Part shown: one piece after another, positions 42,799 to 55,241 of the stretch
Position numbering within the stretch: the stretch's first letter is position 1
How the letters are laid out: the number at the start of each line of letters is the position of its first letter
From: Syncephalastrum monosporum B8922
Taxonomy: Eukaryota; Mucoromycota; Mucoromycetes; Mucorales; Syncephalastraceae
NCBI GenBank assembly: GCA_000697355.1
Contig: JNEN01001244.1
Span: forward strand, 310,001 to 374,000
DNA: 64,000 nt
Reading direction: 5' to 3'
The notes under the pieces: model-generated
What the model was told of the DNA's origin: nothing
The model's database searches: none
What the model saw: only the letters and a program-made list of their open reading frames with translations
Program-made: the position numbers and the translations under genes

Positions 42799-45080
42799 AT
42801 GACCACACTTGAGGTACCAATTCAGCTGTGTCGCGCAGCCTGATTAACTCATACTGTGCATCGTCGATTCAGGATTCTGAAAAGCGTGTCAAGAAACTGA
42901 CAGAGGGTAAGCACGATACCCTTTGATCTATTCTTTTAGTTGTCTTTGACTCATGTCAATAACAAGAACTGAAGGAGCGAAGCAACCAGGACGTGTCCGA
43001 CCTTCTTGTCGAGCGCGCACGTCTCTTGAAGGACCTCGACCGTATCCCCGAAGCGCGCGACGATATCCAGACGCTCTTGAAGCGATACCCCGAGAACAAA
43101 GAGGCACAGCGCCTGGCACAACTCCTCCTCACAGACGCACCTCCCTCCTATTCAAACCCCACATCAAGCGCACCGCCCAACACAGACCTCCAAGACTGCC
43201 TATCTCAGATCGACGCAGACCCCAAGCGCTTCATCCACACCCCCCGCTTTCTCGATATTCTCAGAGCATGCGGCAACGCCGCCGACGAGAAAGAGGCGCG
43301 CCAGGCCAAGGCAACCGCGTACATGGTCCTGACCCGCCTCTTCAACCCGCCGCAAGACAAGCAGAAAGACTACCCGCTTGCCTCTATCATCCAGATCTGC
43401 GCCGACGCCTTCTCCCAATGCCTCGGCTCGGGCAAAAACGCAGACAAGCTCCTCGCCTACCGCACCCTGTACGCCATCTTTGAAACCAGCATCACCGTCG
43501 GCGCCGCCATCCTCAGTCAGGAAGGCGTCGTCGAGGATATGATGGATGTCATTGAATTCGAGGTGCTGCCCGTGCAGATCGCCATGACGGACGTCCTTGC
43601 CATTGCCTCGTCCGACACGTCATGCCAGAAATCCATTGTTCGCTACGGCAGTTCATGGCTGGCCAAGGCCGCCGCGCAAAAGGATGGCGACGCACAGCTC
43701 AAAGCCGCGGCAGGAACCGCTTTGACCAAGTTGCGCATGCGGCAGCAGTTTGAGCAGAAACAAGGCGAAGAGGACCAGCAGCAGCAGCTCCAGGGCGCGA
43801 TGGAGAAGATGCACCTCGGCACACACGACCTGACCGATAACCTGATCCACACCCTCAAATCCAAGGAAAGCCCTCCCGGCACCCTGTTGAGCGCTGTCGA
43901 AGGCCTGGCGTACGCCTCGCTGCAGCCGGACGTGAAGGAGACGATCGCACACGACCCGACGCTGCTCAAGCGTCTTGTCACCCTCGCCCTCGAGTCCGGC
44001 ACAGAGCATGCGCACGCCAACCCGCTCCTGTTTGGTATCGGCACTGTCCTCGCCAATGTGACCATGTACAAGCCCGTCCTTGACGAACAGCAGCGTCAGA
44101 TCAAGAAGTTGCGTAACCTTGCCAACGCCAAGCAGAATGGGACAGCCGAACCCGAAGAGGATCCGCGCGAGCTGGATGCGGCGGTGGAAGCACGCGTTCA
44201 GGCCGTGATCGATCAAGGCGGCGCTCTGGCGCTGATGGTGCTCAGTAAAAACAACAGCCAGAACCTGAGGACGGTCGCGGCCCAGGCCTACCTGAACTTG
44301 GTCACGCCTCAAAAGACGCGGGGCAAGCTCTTGCAGCAAGGCATCGTCAAGGGCCTGGCGGCCCTCGCGACCGACCTGCAAGCCGCCCAGGCTCTCGCGC
44401 GTCTGGCCATCACGACCGATCCGCGTCTCGCGTTCGGCGGACAGACCTCCCTCGCGCTTGTGCGACCGTTCCTGAATCTCTGCAAGGACAGCGCGCAGCT
44501 GCGCCAGTTTGAAGGCCTGATGGCGCTCACGAATCTCGCCTCGGTCGAGGACGACGCGATCCGGCTGAAGATCGTGGCCGAGGACGGCATGACGACGTTT
44601 GAGAACCTGCAGCTGTCAAATCATACCATGGTGCAGCGGGCCGCGACCGAGATGATCTGCAACATGGTCTTTTGCGACCCGGTGTTTGAAACGTACAGCA
44701 CCCACCCGGGTAAGCTGCGTCTGATGATGATCCTCAGCGATCATGAGGACGTAGCGACGCGGCGGGCCGCATCGGGATGCCTCGCGATCCTCGCGAACCG
44801 GCCCGAGGCCTGCGAGCATATGGCCCAAGTCGACAAGGCCTATGAACGTATGGCACGGTTGGTACAGCCAGAGGAGTCGGTCGAGGTGCAGCACCGCGGT
44901 ATTGAGATCATCCGCTGCATGCTGCAACACCTGGGTAAGCCTGCCGCGCAAGGCTTCGCGGAGCAGGGTGCGCAGACCTGCCTCGTGCAGCTTGTCAAGA
45001 ATTGCAAGGTGACGCCGGTCCGCAGTGCAGCCGTCGAGGTGCTCAAGATGATGGTAGAGTTGGGTGTTCAAATACAATAA
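42799..45080 (+). CDS. SHE4: UNC-45/She4-type myosin chaperone (UCS domain)
   Basis: Three exons (42799-42813, 42873-42906, 42967-45080) give 720 residues. The N-terminus has one TPR-like helix pair, LLKDLDRIPEARDDIQTLLK with KRYPENKEAQRL, shorter than the three-TPR start of animal UNC-45. The rest is armadillo-repeat helix, with a UCS region that includes LALMVLSKNNSQNLRTVAAQ, LARLAITTDPRLAFGG and FEGLMALTNLASVEDDAIRL, then VQRAATEMICNMVFCDPVFE. These chaperones fold and stabilise class II and V myosin motors. The reduced N-terminus fits fungal She4/Rng3. The tiny 15 bp first exon is supported by good splice sites and in-frame joining. Confidence 0.9.
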
Positions 45081-45619
45081 GCTTGGCGTCATCCCCCAAG
45101 ATACAGAGCGAGCGTGTCTGTAACAATACATGATGCGGAGAATAAGAATATCTCCATTGTAGTTGTGGATGGGGGGGCGGGGCTTGGAAGTCGCGAATAG
45201 ATCTGGGTCACCGTGTCATCATGCACCGAAAGCGCGGTTTTTTTGCACGATGATGATGATGTGGTCTGTTTTCGTTCCCGCACGAGCTCCGCGCTCAAAA
45301 TTTACGGGCTTTGCCATATAAAGAGCGGGACCCAACCCACATGGCACTTCGTAGGCGGCGATGTGAGCTGAGATAACGCTGGGCCGACGCGTTTTGTAAA
45401 AGAAAGTTGGACTATCAAACCATCATCAGCAACAAGAACATACGCAGGGGTTTCTATTCTGTAAAGTATTGATAGTACCTACGTCATGCTATAGAATTTC
45501 GGAGCGAAAAAAAAAATAAAGCCCTTCCAAAGTAGCTTTAAGCTTGGATTTTTTTCCTTTGCGTTTACATTTTTTTTCCCTTTATACTCCCATTTTCTTC
45601 CAAACAAACTTAACTCACA
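45081..45619. promoter_or_regulatory. Promoter region of the aldo-keto reductase
   Basis: A 539 bp gap between two tandem plus-strand genes. A CCATATAAAGAG box at about 45313-45324 is TATA-like but lies ~300 bp from the ATG, so a long leader or another element is possible. TTTATACTCCC at about 45578 is a nearer TATA-like candidate before a short leader. Pyrimidine-rich DNA at 45555-45615 leads to the start. No coding signal was seen. Confidence 0.4.
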
Positions 45620-46808
45620 ATGGCTGCCAACGTCCCTAAAGCAAAGGTAAAGGAAGATCAAGCGAAGGATCAAAAGTCACTTATATATAATTATGTTTCA
45701 GTTGAACAGCGGTGCTGAGCTGCCCATGATCGGTTACGGCACCTTCGGTGGTGCGGACGCACCCGAGTTGGTGTACAAGGCTGCCAAGGTAGCATTGGAG
45801 GTCGGCTACCGTCACTTTGACACGGCCTACCTTTGTAAGTGGATTTACCGGATGGCCGTCACGGAGTAATAGTATAATAATGCTGATCATGGTGATCTGT
45901 AGACAAGACGGAGCCCGCGCTGGGCCAGGCGATCCGCGAGAGCGGTGTGCCTCGTGAGGAGGTGTGGGTGACGACCAAGCTGTGGCAGTCGTTCCGCCGA
46001 CCTGAGCACGTCCGCCCTGCTTTGGAGCGTTCGCTGAAGGAGCTCCAGTTTGATTATCTGGACATGTACATGCTCCACTGGCCTATGGTACGTCCCACTC
46101 GACTATAGAAAAAAGGAAAAACAAAAAGGAAACGAGGAGCGGGGAAATGGAAGGAAGATTTATTCATGCTTATTCTTTTTACTACAGGCTTGGGAGTTCA
46201 CGGGATACGAGCACGAAAAGATCTTTGTCAAGGACAAGGACAACGATATCAAGACGATTGACGTGCCCTTGATCGACACGTGGCGCGAGATGGAGAAGCT
46301 GGTGAAGGACGGTTTGGTCCGCAACATTGGTGTGTCGAACTGCACGATCCCGATGCTGGAGGAGCTACTCAAGGAGGCCGAGATCCCGCCTGCTGTTAAC
46401 CAGATCGAGATTCACCCTAGCTTGCCGCAGGAGGAGATGCTGAAGTGGGCCAAGGAGCACGGCATCCATCTGACGGCGTACTCGCCTCTGGGCAACCCCG
46501 GCTTCTCGTGGTTCTCCAACACTGGCCACTCCAAGACGCTCGAGCAGCCTGCCGTGCTCAAGGCCGCCGAGAAGTACAACAAGACGCCCGTGCAGGTCCT
46601 GATCAACTGGGGTGTCGCTCGCGGCTACTCGGTTATTCCCAAGTCTGTCACCCCCGAGCGCATCAAGGCCAACATTGAGTACTTCCCCATGGACCCTGAG
46701 GACGTTGAGGAAATCACAAAGATCGGACGCGAGCACCCCGTCCGTACCTGTGACCCCGTCCTCATGTACGGTCCCTCCAACGACATCTTTGGCGAGCACA
46801 AGAAATAA
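45620..46808 (+). CDS. Aldo-keto reductase (xylose/aldose reductase-like)
   Basis: Four exons give about 320 residues. The start is MAANVPKAK, joined to LNSGAELPMIGYGTFGGADA. The catalytic tetrad is visible: Asp and Tyr in HFDTAYLYKTEPALGQAI, Lys in VWVTTKLWQ, and His in MYMLHWPM. The Asn of NIGVSNC and the later NQIEIHP and LTAYSPLG motifs are standard. The end carries YSVIPKSVTPERIKANIEYF with the KS..P.RI.N motif of NADPH binding. Such enzymes reduce sugars or aldehydes in the cytosol; the substrate is not set by these motifs. One departure is Lys at the usual Gly position before T-E in the YKTE step. The frame and splice sites are clean. Confidence 0.9.
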
Positions 46809-47333
46809 TTCGCTTTCGCTTGTAAATTAATTACCTAGATAACCTGCTCGCCATAGAAACAGACTGTCTATATTATGTATCCAATTCTTTTCTCTGTAAA
46901 TTATAAAGACACAATTTTTATCATTGGATATATGTAAACCGTCGAATTCATCATTAGACTGTAGTTTATGAGCATGTCGGCTGCCTATCCATGGATCAAT
47001 TCACATGATGGCGTCATTGAGTCTATCTAACCATGGCCGTACAAAGTGCATTACAGGGTTTTAACGGTATTTGGCAAGACTACACTCTAAGCAACCTGCG
47101 TGTTAACTGCTATAAGATCTTGCTTTCGCTATGAACGGGGCATTGGCGCGGGAGACGAGATTAATACACTGAAACACCATTTTTTTATGCTGCAATTTAT
47201 CCATCTCACATATAGCATAAGGGCCACTGTATCATGTCACCCTGTCGGTATTTGTGAACGCGTCGCATGATGATCAAGGTGAAACGGCGCCCCTCTCTTT
47301 TTTTTCGCCTTCCCTTGCTCTTTCAGCTCGACT
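46809..47333. promoter_or_regulatory. Intergenic region before SCAI
   Basis: About 525 bp between tandem plus-strand genes. The left half is AT-rich 3' UTR of the reductase. The right end has a CTCTCTTTTTTTTCGCC pyrimidine tract at 47292-47315 just before the SCAI ATG at 47334. No TATA box of good quality or coding signal was seen. Confidence 0.4.
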
Positions 47334-50110
47334 ATGAACAAAGACTCACCTACACTACCTAATCCACATAATCCGGTAGACAATCCTCACCTGGCCGTGG
47401 ACGAGTCGAGTTCACTTCCTACGCCGGGTCAACCTTCGCCTCATCCAAGCCTGACTCATCCTGTCGATGAGCCCCAGACACAGACACAAACGCAGCAGGC
47501 ATTCCCACCACCGAATCAGACGCAACAGCAGATACCCTCTGTGGTTGAGCAGACGCCCACCACAGCCACGAGCGTATCAACGTCGACGTCGAATACAAAC
47601 CCTGCCTCGTCCGCGGCTGCGTCTGCGGCTGCGAGTGCTGCCGTTGCGGCCGCGGCTGCTACAGACGAACGCGCTTTACAGAACCAGAAACTCGTCGAGG
47701 AATTCCAATACCTTCTCGAAAAGAGCCAGAGCCTTTTTAGTGGGCTAAGGCATGCCGTCTCTCTTCTCTTTTCTATCCTGCTTCTGCTGACTCGTTTTTC
47801 TGCTTCAATAAAGGGATCTGCCTCCCACCGGAAGCCACCGACAATGGAGACCGGTAACCCACCATCTATTCTACTTGCTCGTAACCGTATCCTCACTCGT
47901 CTCCTTCTCTGTCCATCGACATATCTACCTATTTGTACTTAGTACTTTGAGAAGACCTTTGAGATCTACACCAAGGTATGAGCTCCGTTCTAATGTCGAC
48001 CTACGCTGACTCAATAACCTCATGTGCTCTAGCTCTGGAAATTTCAGCAATTGCACAGGTACGACGCCTACGCTTCGTAGCCCATGATCTGTAACTGTCT
48101 TTGCAGGCCCGTCCTCGAAGATAAGGAGAACTATGGCTTAAAACGATGGGAAGTCGGCGAAATAGCGAGCAAGATCGGCCAGCTTTATTATCATTATTAG
48201 TACGTTGGGATGCACACACACACCCCTCTTCACACATTTACTCAGACCATCGCACAGTTTGAGGACAAGCGACACCAGCTACCTTTGGGAGTCATACGTT
48301 TTCTACGATGCCATACACGAGCGACAATACTTTAAAGACATTCTGGAAGCAAAGAACCCTGCTCTCATGATCAAAAAGATCCGTTACTATGCGCGCTTCA
48401 TTGTCGTCAGTCTGCTCTTGAACAAGGATGACAAGATCCGGCAACTGGTGAGCGAGCTCGAGGAACTCGTGGACGATTACACCAAGGCATTTAAGCCGCC
48501 AGATGCGAAGGAGTGGCAGGTCGTCGTTAACGAAATCAGCACATTCATGGAAGCCGAAAAGAAGCTTGCTCCCATATCACCTGAGAAGCTGCTCATGACG
48601 GTCGATTATCGGCTACCGATAACGGCCCAGAATGACCCACCCGGACGATTGCGGCTGCAGGAGGCCGTCCTCGTTGGCAGCTGCCAGAAGCAGATCAAGT
48701 TTTCGGAGCTCACCCTGGATATGTATCGAATGTTGCAAAGTCTTGAAAAGCAGTTGCCAGCATCTGACTTGCCGCAAAAGGCTGCCAATACACGCACCCA
48801 GGAAGAAGCAGGCAAAAGTCGTCAGGAAGCGGTGATGGCCAAGAACGAATCCACCACGACGAAAAACGGCGTACCCCCAGATACAAAACAAACCACCCCA
48901 CAACCTCAGCAGCAGCCTCAGCAGCAACAACAGCAGCCACCCGCCCATCAGCAGGCGCATATGCAACAGGCTCAACTGCAACATCGACGTATCAACCCAC
49001 ACAAATATCTCCTCTACCGACCCTCCCTAAGCCAGCTAATGGTATACATCGCAACCGCGTGTAAAGACACGACAGACAATGGGGTGGTACTTATCTATCT
49101 GTCAGCCGACGGATGTGAGTACCCGGATGTATCTGTACCTGGATTTCAAGGTGGTGTGGCCACAGCTTACCAGCCGCGTAAGGGCACCGCATCCGAGTCA
49201 GCACCGTCAGGTGCAGCTGCGACATCGACCTCCACAGCCACGGCAGCCTCCACCACATCAGGGGCAGGCCCTGTGACGACCAGCAGCGCGAATGCGACTT
49301 CTGCTGGCTCGACGAATGCGATGCAATCCAACAACCCTGCCATGACCGCATTGCACCCTAAAAACCACTGCCTCCATCCCGCCGATCTTGTCCCCTTCAC
49401 GCGGAAACCTTTGTTTCTGATCGTGGATAGCAGCAGCAGCGTTGTTTTTGCCGAGATACCCAATGTGTTTGACCAACCTCTGATCAGCCTCCTCTCACCT
49501 GTCGAATACCCCTCCTCCGTTCAGGATCGTAGTGAGATTGGCAGCCTCTTCACGCTCTTCCTCCATGCACCGCTCCTCGGATTTTGCTCTGTGTCTGATA
49601 TTGGTAATCTGGACCAAGACAAATGGGATGAGTCGGTAGTGCTGATGGGCAAGATGGAAGAGCACATTGGCAGCCTGCTTCTGGAAGATCCCGATGTCGG
49701 TATGTATTTAACTTTGGGGTCATGCCATGCTACGTAAGGCTGATGACTTGCTGTTTTATCTGTTTAGCACCTCATTGGAAGAAATGCATGACCGATGAAT
49801 TCCTCAAAGCCTTTATGGTACGCTTTGCATTATGTGGCATTATTCTGCGATGTCATTCCTCCTTTAAGGACGAAAAGGTAGAACCGGATATGGCATCATT
49901 GAAGGTATGACTCACGATGTACGCTAGAACTATCCAAGCTCTTCTCCCGCACTTCCAGAAAGCGTCTACGGCTCCACAGAGATCATACACATGCTCTATG
50001 ATCTGACGCTTATCACTCGCGTTTCGACCTATTTCAGCTTTCCCGCTAGCGTCGTTCCACCCGAAACATTCGTGAGCCATGATAATCAGACAGCAATTGA
50101 AGCAAACTAA
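47334..50110 (+). CDS. SCAI: SCAI homolog (suppressor of cancer cell invasion family)
   Basis: Seven or more exons. After a Thr/Pro/Ala-rich leader the SCAI core begins at FQYLLEKSQSLFSGLR, continues over a GC-AG intron (47750-47813) into DLPPTGSHRQWRP, then YFEKTFEIYTK, LWKFQQLHR and YGLKRWEVGEIASKIGQLYY. The HYYLRTSDTSYLWESYVFYD block follows. Later parts include QLMVYIATACKD, HPADLVPFTRKPLFLIVDSS, IGSLFTLFLHAPLLGFCSVS and ALPESVYGSTEIIHMLYDLT. SCAI in animals binds the MAL/MRTF-SRF complex and also acts in DNA-break repair; the fungal role is unknown. A Gln/Ala-rich insertion of about 100 residues sits in the middle. The family assignment is secure; the role is not. Confidence 0.85.
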
Positions 50111-50269
50111 CATAGTTGTTGTTGTTCATTTATGGTAAATAAAAATAAAAGTAGAGAGGAAAAAAAGAGAATACAACGGACTTCATACACAAAGTGGGGA
50201 GAGAGAGAGAAGAGTAGATGAAAGGTGGACAAAATATTTAACAAGCGTGCGTGTATTAATATCTACAAT

Positions 50270-52443
50270 TTATGCATCGCGGCAGCGCGCAGGCACATCA
50301 AAGCTCTCTGTGCGTCGCTCGAGCCAGCCTTCCTTGATGAGTTCAGCGCCGACGCCAAGACCACGACGGGCAAACGCAGCATAAATAAGACAATAGTTCT
50401 CACCGTGGGTGAGCTGAGACTCGGCTGAAAGGATTGCATCACGCGCATCGACAAAAGTGGGGTTACAGGGCTGCTGCTTCATGCCATCCATGACGAGCTG
50501 CAAAGCCAAAGTGTTGCCATGGTTTAGGATATGGTCACGTGCTTGGTGGATATCAGCGGGCGGGAACCAGATCGGCGTGTAACCATGCGCATCGACCAGA
50601 TCCCAGTACACTTCATAGAGCATTTCAGCCCAGACCTCACCCTTGGCATGCACGCCCCAGTAGTTGAAGCGGTCCATGATGCGATACGTGCTCGGGTTAG
50701 TCTCCATGCTCGTCGAGTACTTGTAGTTGCGGATGCCCGGACCGCCGTTGGCCCAGCCGCCCATGCCAAAATCGGACTCGCGTGTATCATTGATAGACAT
50801 GCGGATGATGGTGGCGACAAAGTCGCCCCAGCCCTCGCCCATACCACCTGCCTCGCCCCAGCCAAGGCAGTTGCTGTTGTGTGGGCCTTGTGTCAACCGG
50901 TTCGAGACACCGTGAGTGTACTCGTGGATGATGATGCCGCTCTCAAAGTCGCCATCGCGCATCGGGTGGGTCTGGTCCCAGACGTACATGCGCATCTTGC
51001 CGTGGCGTCCGTCCGGCGGGGTAGCAAAGTTGGCATTGTTGCGTCCTGAACCATCCTGGGCATTGGCAATCACGGCGTCGTTCTCGCCGTCGTCGTTCTC
51101 GCGTCCGCGGCCCAGATTGCTCTCCTGGAAATTACCTAATCACCGGCCAATGGATGCTTAGTGATTTTGGAAAATAATTTGAGCAACCATTCCTCTTCCT
51201 ACCTGACTTTTCGTCAAAGCCGTAGCGATAAAACAAATCGTGAGCCGTGTTGCACCAGTAAAAGAGGTTGGTGACCGCCGCATCCTCGTACTGCTTGGGT
51301 TCGTCCACGTCGAACTTGGCACGGTAGTCAAAGATGATATGGCCTTCGTCGTCCGACTTGGCGGCTGGGCGGTAGTTCTCTTCCCAATTGTAGCCACCAT
51401 CGGGGTTGGTATGTGCATAGACATTGTTACCGATCGTTACGTTATAGAGGTAGCCACCATCCTGTGTCTGCCAGCCGATAGGGCTTGCGACTAAGTCGTG
51501 TGGGTTCCTGAGCAGGGTTTGCTCAGCTTCAGAGGGGTCGTTGGCCCCAAACGGGATCACGTTGTAGTACACTGCATCGGACACCCAATCCACTAGACCC
51601 ACGAGACGACCATCATGCGCATTAACATGGGCGTTGTACCAATGATCCACCAGTTCGATTTCGATATCCCAGACCTGGACGAGCTCTCCTGTCTCGAGCT
51701 GCGAATACGCCCTGCGCACACGCACATCCGACTGAGCACCAGGAAGGTCGAAAAGCATGAAAGCCGAGTCCTCCTCTTTGGGTCGAAGTGCAAAGGGTGT
51801 GTGATGCACCGTGTGACCCACATGGCTTAAAAGAGCCAGAATTGCGCTTTCAGGCGGGATCACCGGCTCGGCTGCTTGCGTGTACCGGTAGCCGATCGCG
51901 TCATGATCGGAGAATACCAGTTGCTACGATAAGCACAGAGGGACTATTGAGCTTTCATGCATAACAAACAAGCCAAACAAATCGATGACGTACTTTCCAC
52001 CATGATGAGGAGCTCTCTTTTTTGCTCTGCACAGGCTGGGCAAATGAATTGCCAGCAGATAAGACTTGACCATGCCGATCCACATTGATATTCATGTCTC
52101 CGTTGACGACCTCGATGCCGTCCACCACTTGTCGCAGATAGACATGCGTCACCCCGCTGAGCTGGCTTGTGTGTGATGACTGCACGATAAACTCGCTGTG
52201 GGGCGCCAGGTGCGACGCAAACAAGGTCGCTACCGTTTCAGGCGATGTCGACTCTCCTCCCGCACTCCACATCAGGTCGTTGCCCTCACCGAACATCGTC
52301 GTGTACGTCTTGTGGGGCAAATGGGGCCCAAAATTGCCTGTGGCCCGAGACTCGGGCTGAGCGTGCAAATGCTTTGGCAAAGCGGCTACGCTCGTGATAG
52401 AAGCAGCAGCGAGCGCCACTGCGGTAGTGATCAAATTGACCAT
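50270..52443 (-). CDS. Secreted fungalysin metalloprotease (M36)
   Basis: Three or four exons from the ATG at 52443. A signal peptide (LITTAVALAAASITSVAALP) is followed by the FTP propeptide, with FIVQSSHTSQLSGVTHVYLR and GDMNINVDRHGQVLSAGNSF. The mature enzyme has VTNLFYWCNTAHDLFYRYGF and the zinc site IIIHEYTHGVSNRL, where the two His ligands and catalytic Glu form HEYTH, and the GWGEAGGMGEGWGDF segment carries the third ligand. The end has CNPTFVDARDAILSAES and the C-terminal GVGAELIKEGW. The M36 family digests elastin, keratin and other extracellular proteins as a nutrition enzyme. The gene is complete and the active-site residues are all present. It converges with SCAI with about 160 bp between stops. 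Confidence 0.92.
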
Positions 52444-53549
52444 GTCGCGAAATGAGATAAAACAATAGAAAAGAGAAAAGAAAAGGAGAAGAAATAAAAT
52501 GTTGCGATAGGAAAGCAAAAGGCTCAGTCATGATTGGGCTTTCTGGATATTTGCCTTGCTGTTATCTGTGACGCACATGACAGATCCACGCAGGTCATGG
52601 CGTATTTCAGGCACACGAGGACACATGATGGCTGTACCTTCAGGCACACCCGACTCCTCAGCCGACATTTAACTCTCCGATATAACCTTACCCGCTTGGC
52701 CTGTGAACAAGCATGACGCGTCTAACAGAAGGTGATAGTTTTATTGCGTCTTCACGTCCGATACATGGGAACATACTGGTTTGATACGATTCAAAGACAA
52801 ATGGAATTTAGCATAAGGAGAAAAGCAACAACATCAGTACATCATGTTTCAGTTTGTGATCGAGAAGAGAATATAAAAAGAAGCAGCGTGTAATAGGCGA
52901 TCCAATGCACTGTCAGCGCAGCCATCCCATACTTTCTACTGTCAACTATATGAAAGATAATATTTCATCGTGACTTGAAACTATTACTGCGCCACCATAG
53001 GCTATCACTTTCTCACCCCACCTTGTCATCACCCATGTTTTAACACCAATTTCTTGAATGCCCCTATGCGCGTACTACGTCTTACAAATGCGCACCTGAT
53101 GAGCTTTTCAATACTGATCTGGCTGGAATGTACGATTTAGGCACTTATTTAATATTTATGAACTGCGTTGAGAAACCAGAGTTTTTTTTCCATTTTCCAG
53201 CAGTGTGAAGCATTCATAGCTATTTGGCCGCAGCGCAGGTGTACAAATGGCGGATAGACTCGCGCATACCGGTCAACGAACGTTGATTGAATGTTGCCGC
53301 GATGCATTAGTTTTCAGCTTATATAGACAACGATGTGCTATGCATACGTGACTAGTTGAACACAAACGGTAGAAAAGGTAGCGTAGATGTTGGTGTAATT
53401 TTATGTAGACATAGAACCGAGGTTGACTACAATGTCTATGTACGAATCAAAATGCACGTGGTATAAAAGTATAGCACCGATGACCACAGGAGTCTATATT
53501 ATATATATTCGAGGGGCGGGATATCAAAAGAACCACTCAACTTCGTCCG
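52444..53549. promoter_or_regulatory. Divergent promoter region of fungalysin and cofactor C
   Basis: About 1.1 kb between divergent genes. Just upstream of the fungalysin ATG the minus strand is TTCTTTTCTCTTTTC-like. For the plus gene, GGTATAAAAG at 53460-53469 is a clear TATA box about 80 bp from the ATG at 53550. The middle has no coding signal. I could not identify nitrogen- or pH-response sites with confidence, though secreted proteases are commonly regulated that way. Confidence 0.45.
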
Positions 53550-54682
53550 ATGGCCAACGTAGCCGAAGCATCCAACGATTTCTGGGTCCATTTCAAAGCC
53601 AAGCGCGCTTGTAAGCACCAACTCGGCCTGAAAACCTTGATCGACTGAAATCGTAAACAGCTATTGAGGATAGCATCCACCGATCGGCGCAGATCAACAA
53701 AGCCGAGCTCCCGGGCCATTTCAACGAGATCTTGCAACGCATAAATGAACTCGAGAAGCAACTTACCAAGGCGACTGAGTATATCCCGTCCTATGACGCG
53801 CGGCAGTATGTCTTGGCAAGTACCGGCACATGTATCACGACGGCATCCTAACCAAAAGAGCAGCAAATCAAGGAGCTTAGCAACGCGCTAGAGTCAGCTA
53901 AGGCTTCACTCACACCCAAACCCAAATTTTCCTTCAAGTCACGCAAGCCCAAAATACCCTCCTCTGCCGCCCCTCCTTCCTCTGGTGTCGTATCAGTACC
54001 TCTGCAACAACCCGATCAGCCGAAACAGCCCGATGTCTCCACGCTTACCGGTAACGTGATTACCTTCAGTCAATGTCACGACCAGCTCGTCCGTCCTTCT
54101 TGTCCGCCACCGCACGCGGTCGACGTCGCCTTGTCTGGGCTTGATCGCTGCTTCGTCTGGCTAAGGGATACGCCCATATCCGCCCTACATATCAAAAACG
54201 TAACACGCTCCATTATTGTGTGCTCCAAGGTCGAAGGCTCCGTGCTTATCTACGGCCTCACCCATTCCATCCTGACCACAACCTGCCACCAGGTATGCAT
54301 GGATTTTTCACTTATCTGCATTCGTGTTGTTAACGATCCTTTAGTTCCGTATGCATGATGCTCATGATGTTGATATTTTTCTGGGCGTGACGAGTAAGCC
54401 GATCATTGAAGACTCGGATACAATACGCATCGGTTCTGTTTCATCTGGAGATCCAGTAAGTCGAAACGTTAATTGGGACATGTTAGCAGCCGATCGCTGA
54501 CCATTCTTGAGCAGATCAATTACTTTAACCAGGTCGAGGACTTCAATTGGCTGAAGAAACAGGCTTCGCCCCACTGGCGAGTAATGGACGAGGTCGAGCA
54601 GGTCAGATTGGATGGCATGGATCCAGACAACTGGCAGGGTGTACTTGATAGACTGCTACCCGTGGAAAAGTTAGCCACATGA
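53550..54682 (+). CDS. TBCC: Tubulin-folding cofactor C
   Basis: Five exons. The N-terminal spectrin-like helical part begins NDFWVHFKAKRASIEDSIHR and continues with LPGHFNEILQRINELEKQLT and EQQIKELSNALESAKASLT. A Lys/Pro/Ser linker precedes the C-CAP/cofactor C domain: LSGLDRCFVWLRDTPISALH, IKNVTRSIIVCSKVEGSVLI and HSILTTTCHQ, then FRMHDAHDVDIFLGVTSKPI and FNQVEDFNWLKKQASPHWRV. Cofactor C acts as the GTPase activator for beta-tubulin during heterodimer assembly. The catalytic Arg expected in the beta-helix is probably the one in FRMHDAHD, matching the family's Q.R.H pattern. The intron after RQYVL has alternative edges. The TATA box at 53461 supports the start. Confidence 0.87.
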
Positions 54683-54735
54683 GAAAAAAAAAGTTTACAC
54701 ACACAAAGACCATATGCTTTTTCGTTTGTTTTCGG

Positions 54736-55105
54736 ATGACCTTTCAGCTCAACGTCTTTTTGGAGAGCGTGGAGCGTGGGTTTGATAATGTCGAGATGGA
54801 TCTCATCCAACGGGCCAATGAGCTACTTTCCCACGGGCATTTGGTACACACGCATGTTAGTCGGCACCAATCGAAACCAATCATGGCGATGATAAACAAC
54901 CGCGCCTTTTATATGCTTGAATCATAAGGGCTACACACACGGAGATGCATAGTCGTTAATTTCCACAGCCCGGAGCACTTGGTGCAAAGATATCCGCGGG
55001 CCATTGCAGTTTATGGTAGAATACCAAAAGAAGCTCAGCCGTGAGAAAGCGATAGGTTACGGGACTGGCCGCTACTTGCACGACCTGGATAATGGGCACC
55101 TATAA
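54736..55105 (+). CDS. Possible small hypothetical protein, two exons
   Basis: The first exon reads MTFQLNVFLESVERGFDNVE, then a charged helix MDLIQRANELLSHGH. One GT-AG model joins the L of HGHL to SLISTARSTWCKDIRGPLQ and ends at YGTGRYLHDLDNGHL before TAA at 55105. An alternative GC-AG junction joins HT to PEHLVQRYPRAIAVYGRI and stops at 55043. Both look protein-like, which suggests coding DNA, but only one can be right. It begins only 54 bp after the cofactor C stop, leaving almost no room for a promoter, so it could be an alternative 3' exon or a gene remnant. No family is recognised. Confidence 0.3.
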
Positions 55106-55168
55106 ACAGCTGGCATCATATACCCTACCATTAGAGGTACGGTATCTTTGCATGATTCCCTTGTCCCT

Positions 55169-55241
55169 ATAAAAAACGCAATCCATCCAAGACAAGCATC
55201 CATCTTTATTTTCACAAAGTAACTACCCTTCAAGAAAAATA
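55169..55241 (+). promoter_or_regulatory. TATA box and leader of indoleamine dioxygenase
   Basis: A TATAAAAAACG box begins at 55169, about 70 bp upstream of the ATG at 55242, with a short A/C-rich leader. This is one of the clearest core promoters in the window. Confidence 0.55.

Noticed and set aside
43653..44381. 242-codon open frame on the minus strand
   Set aside because: It is the antisense shadow of UNC-45/She4, in a GC-rich coding region that leaves opposite frames open.
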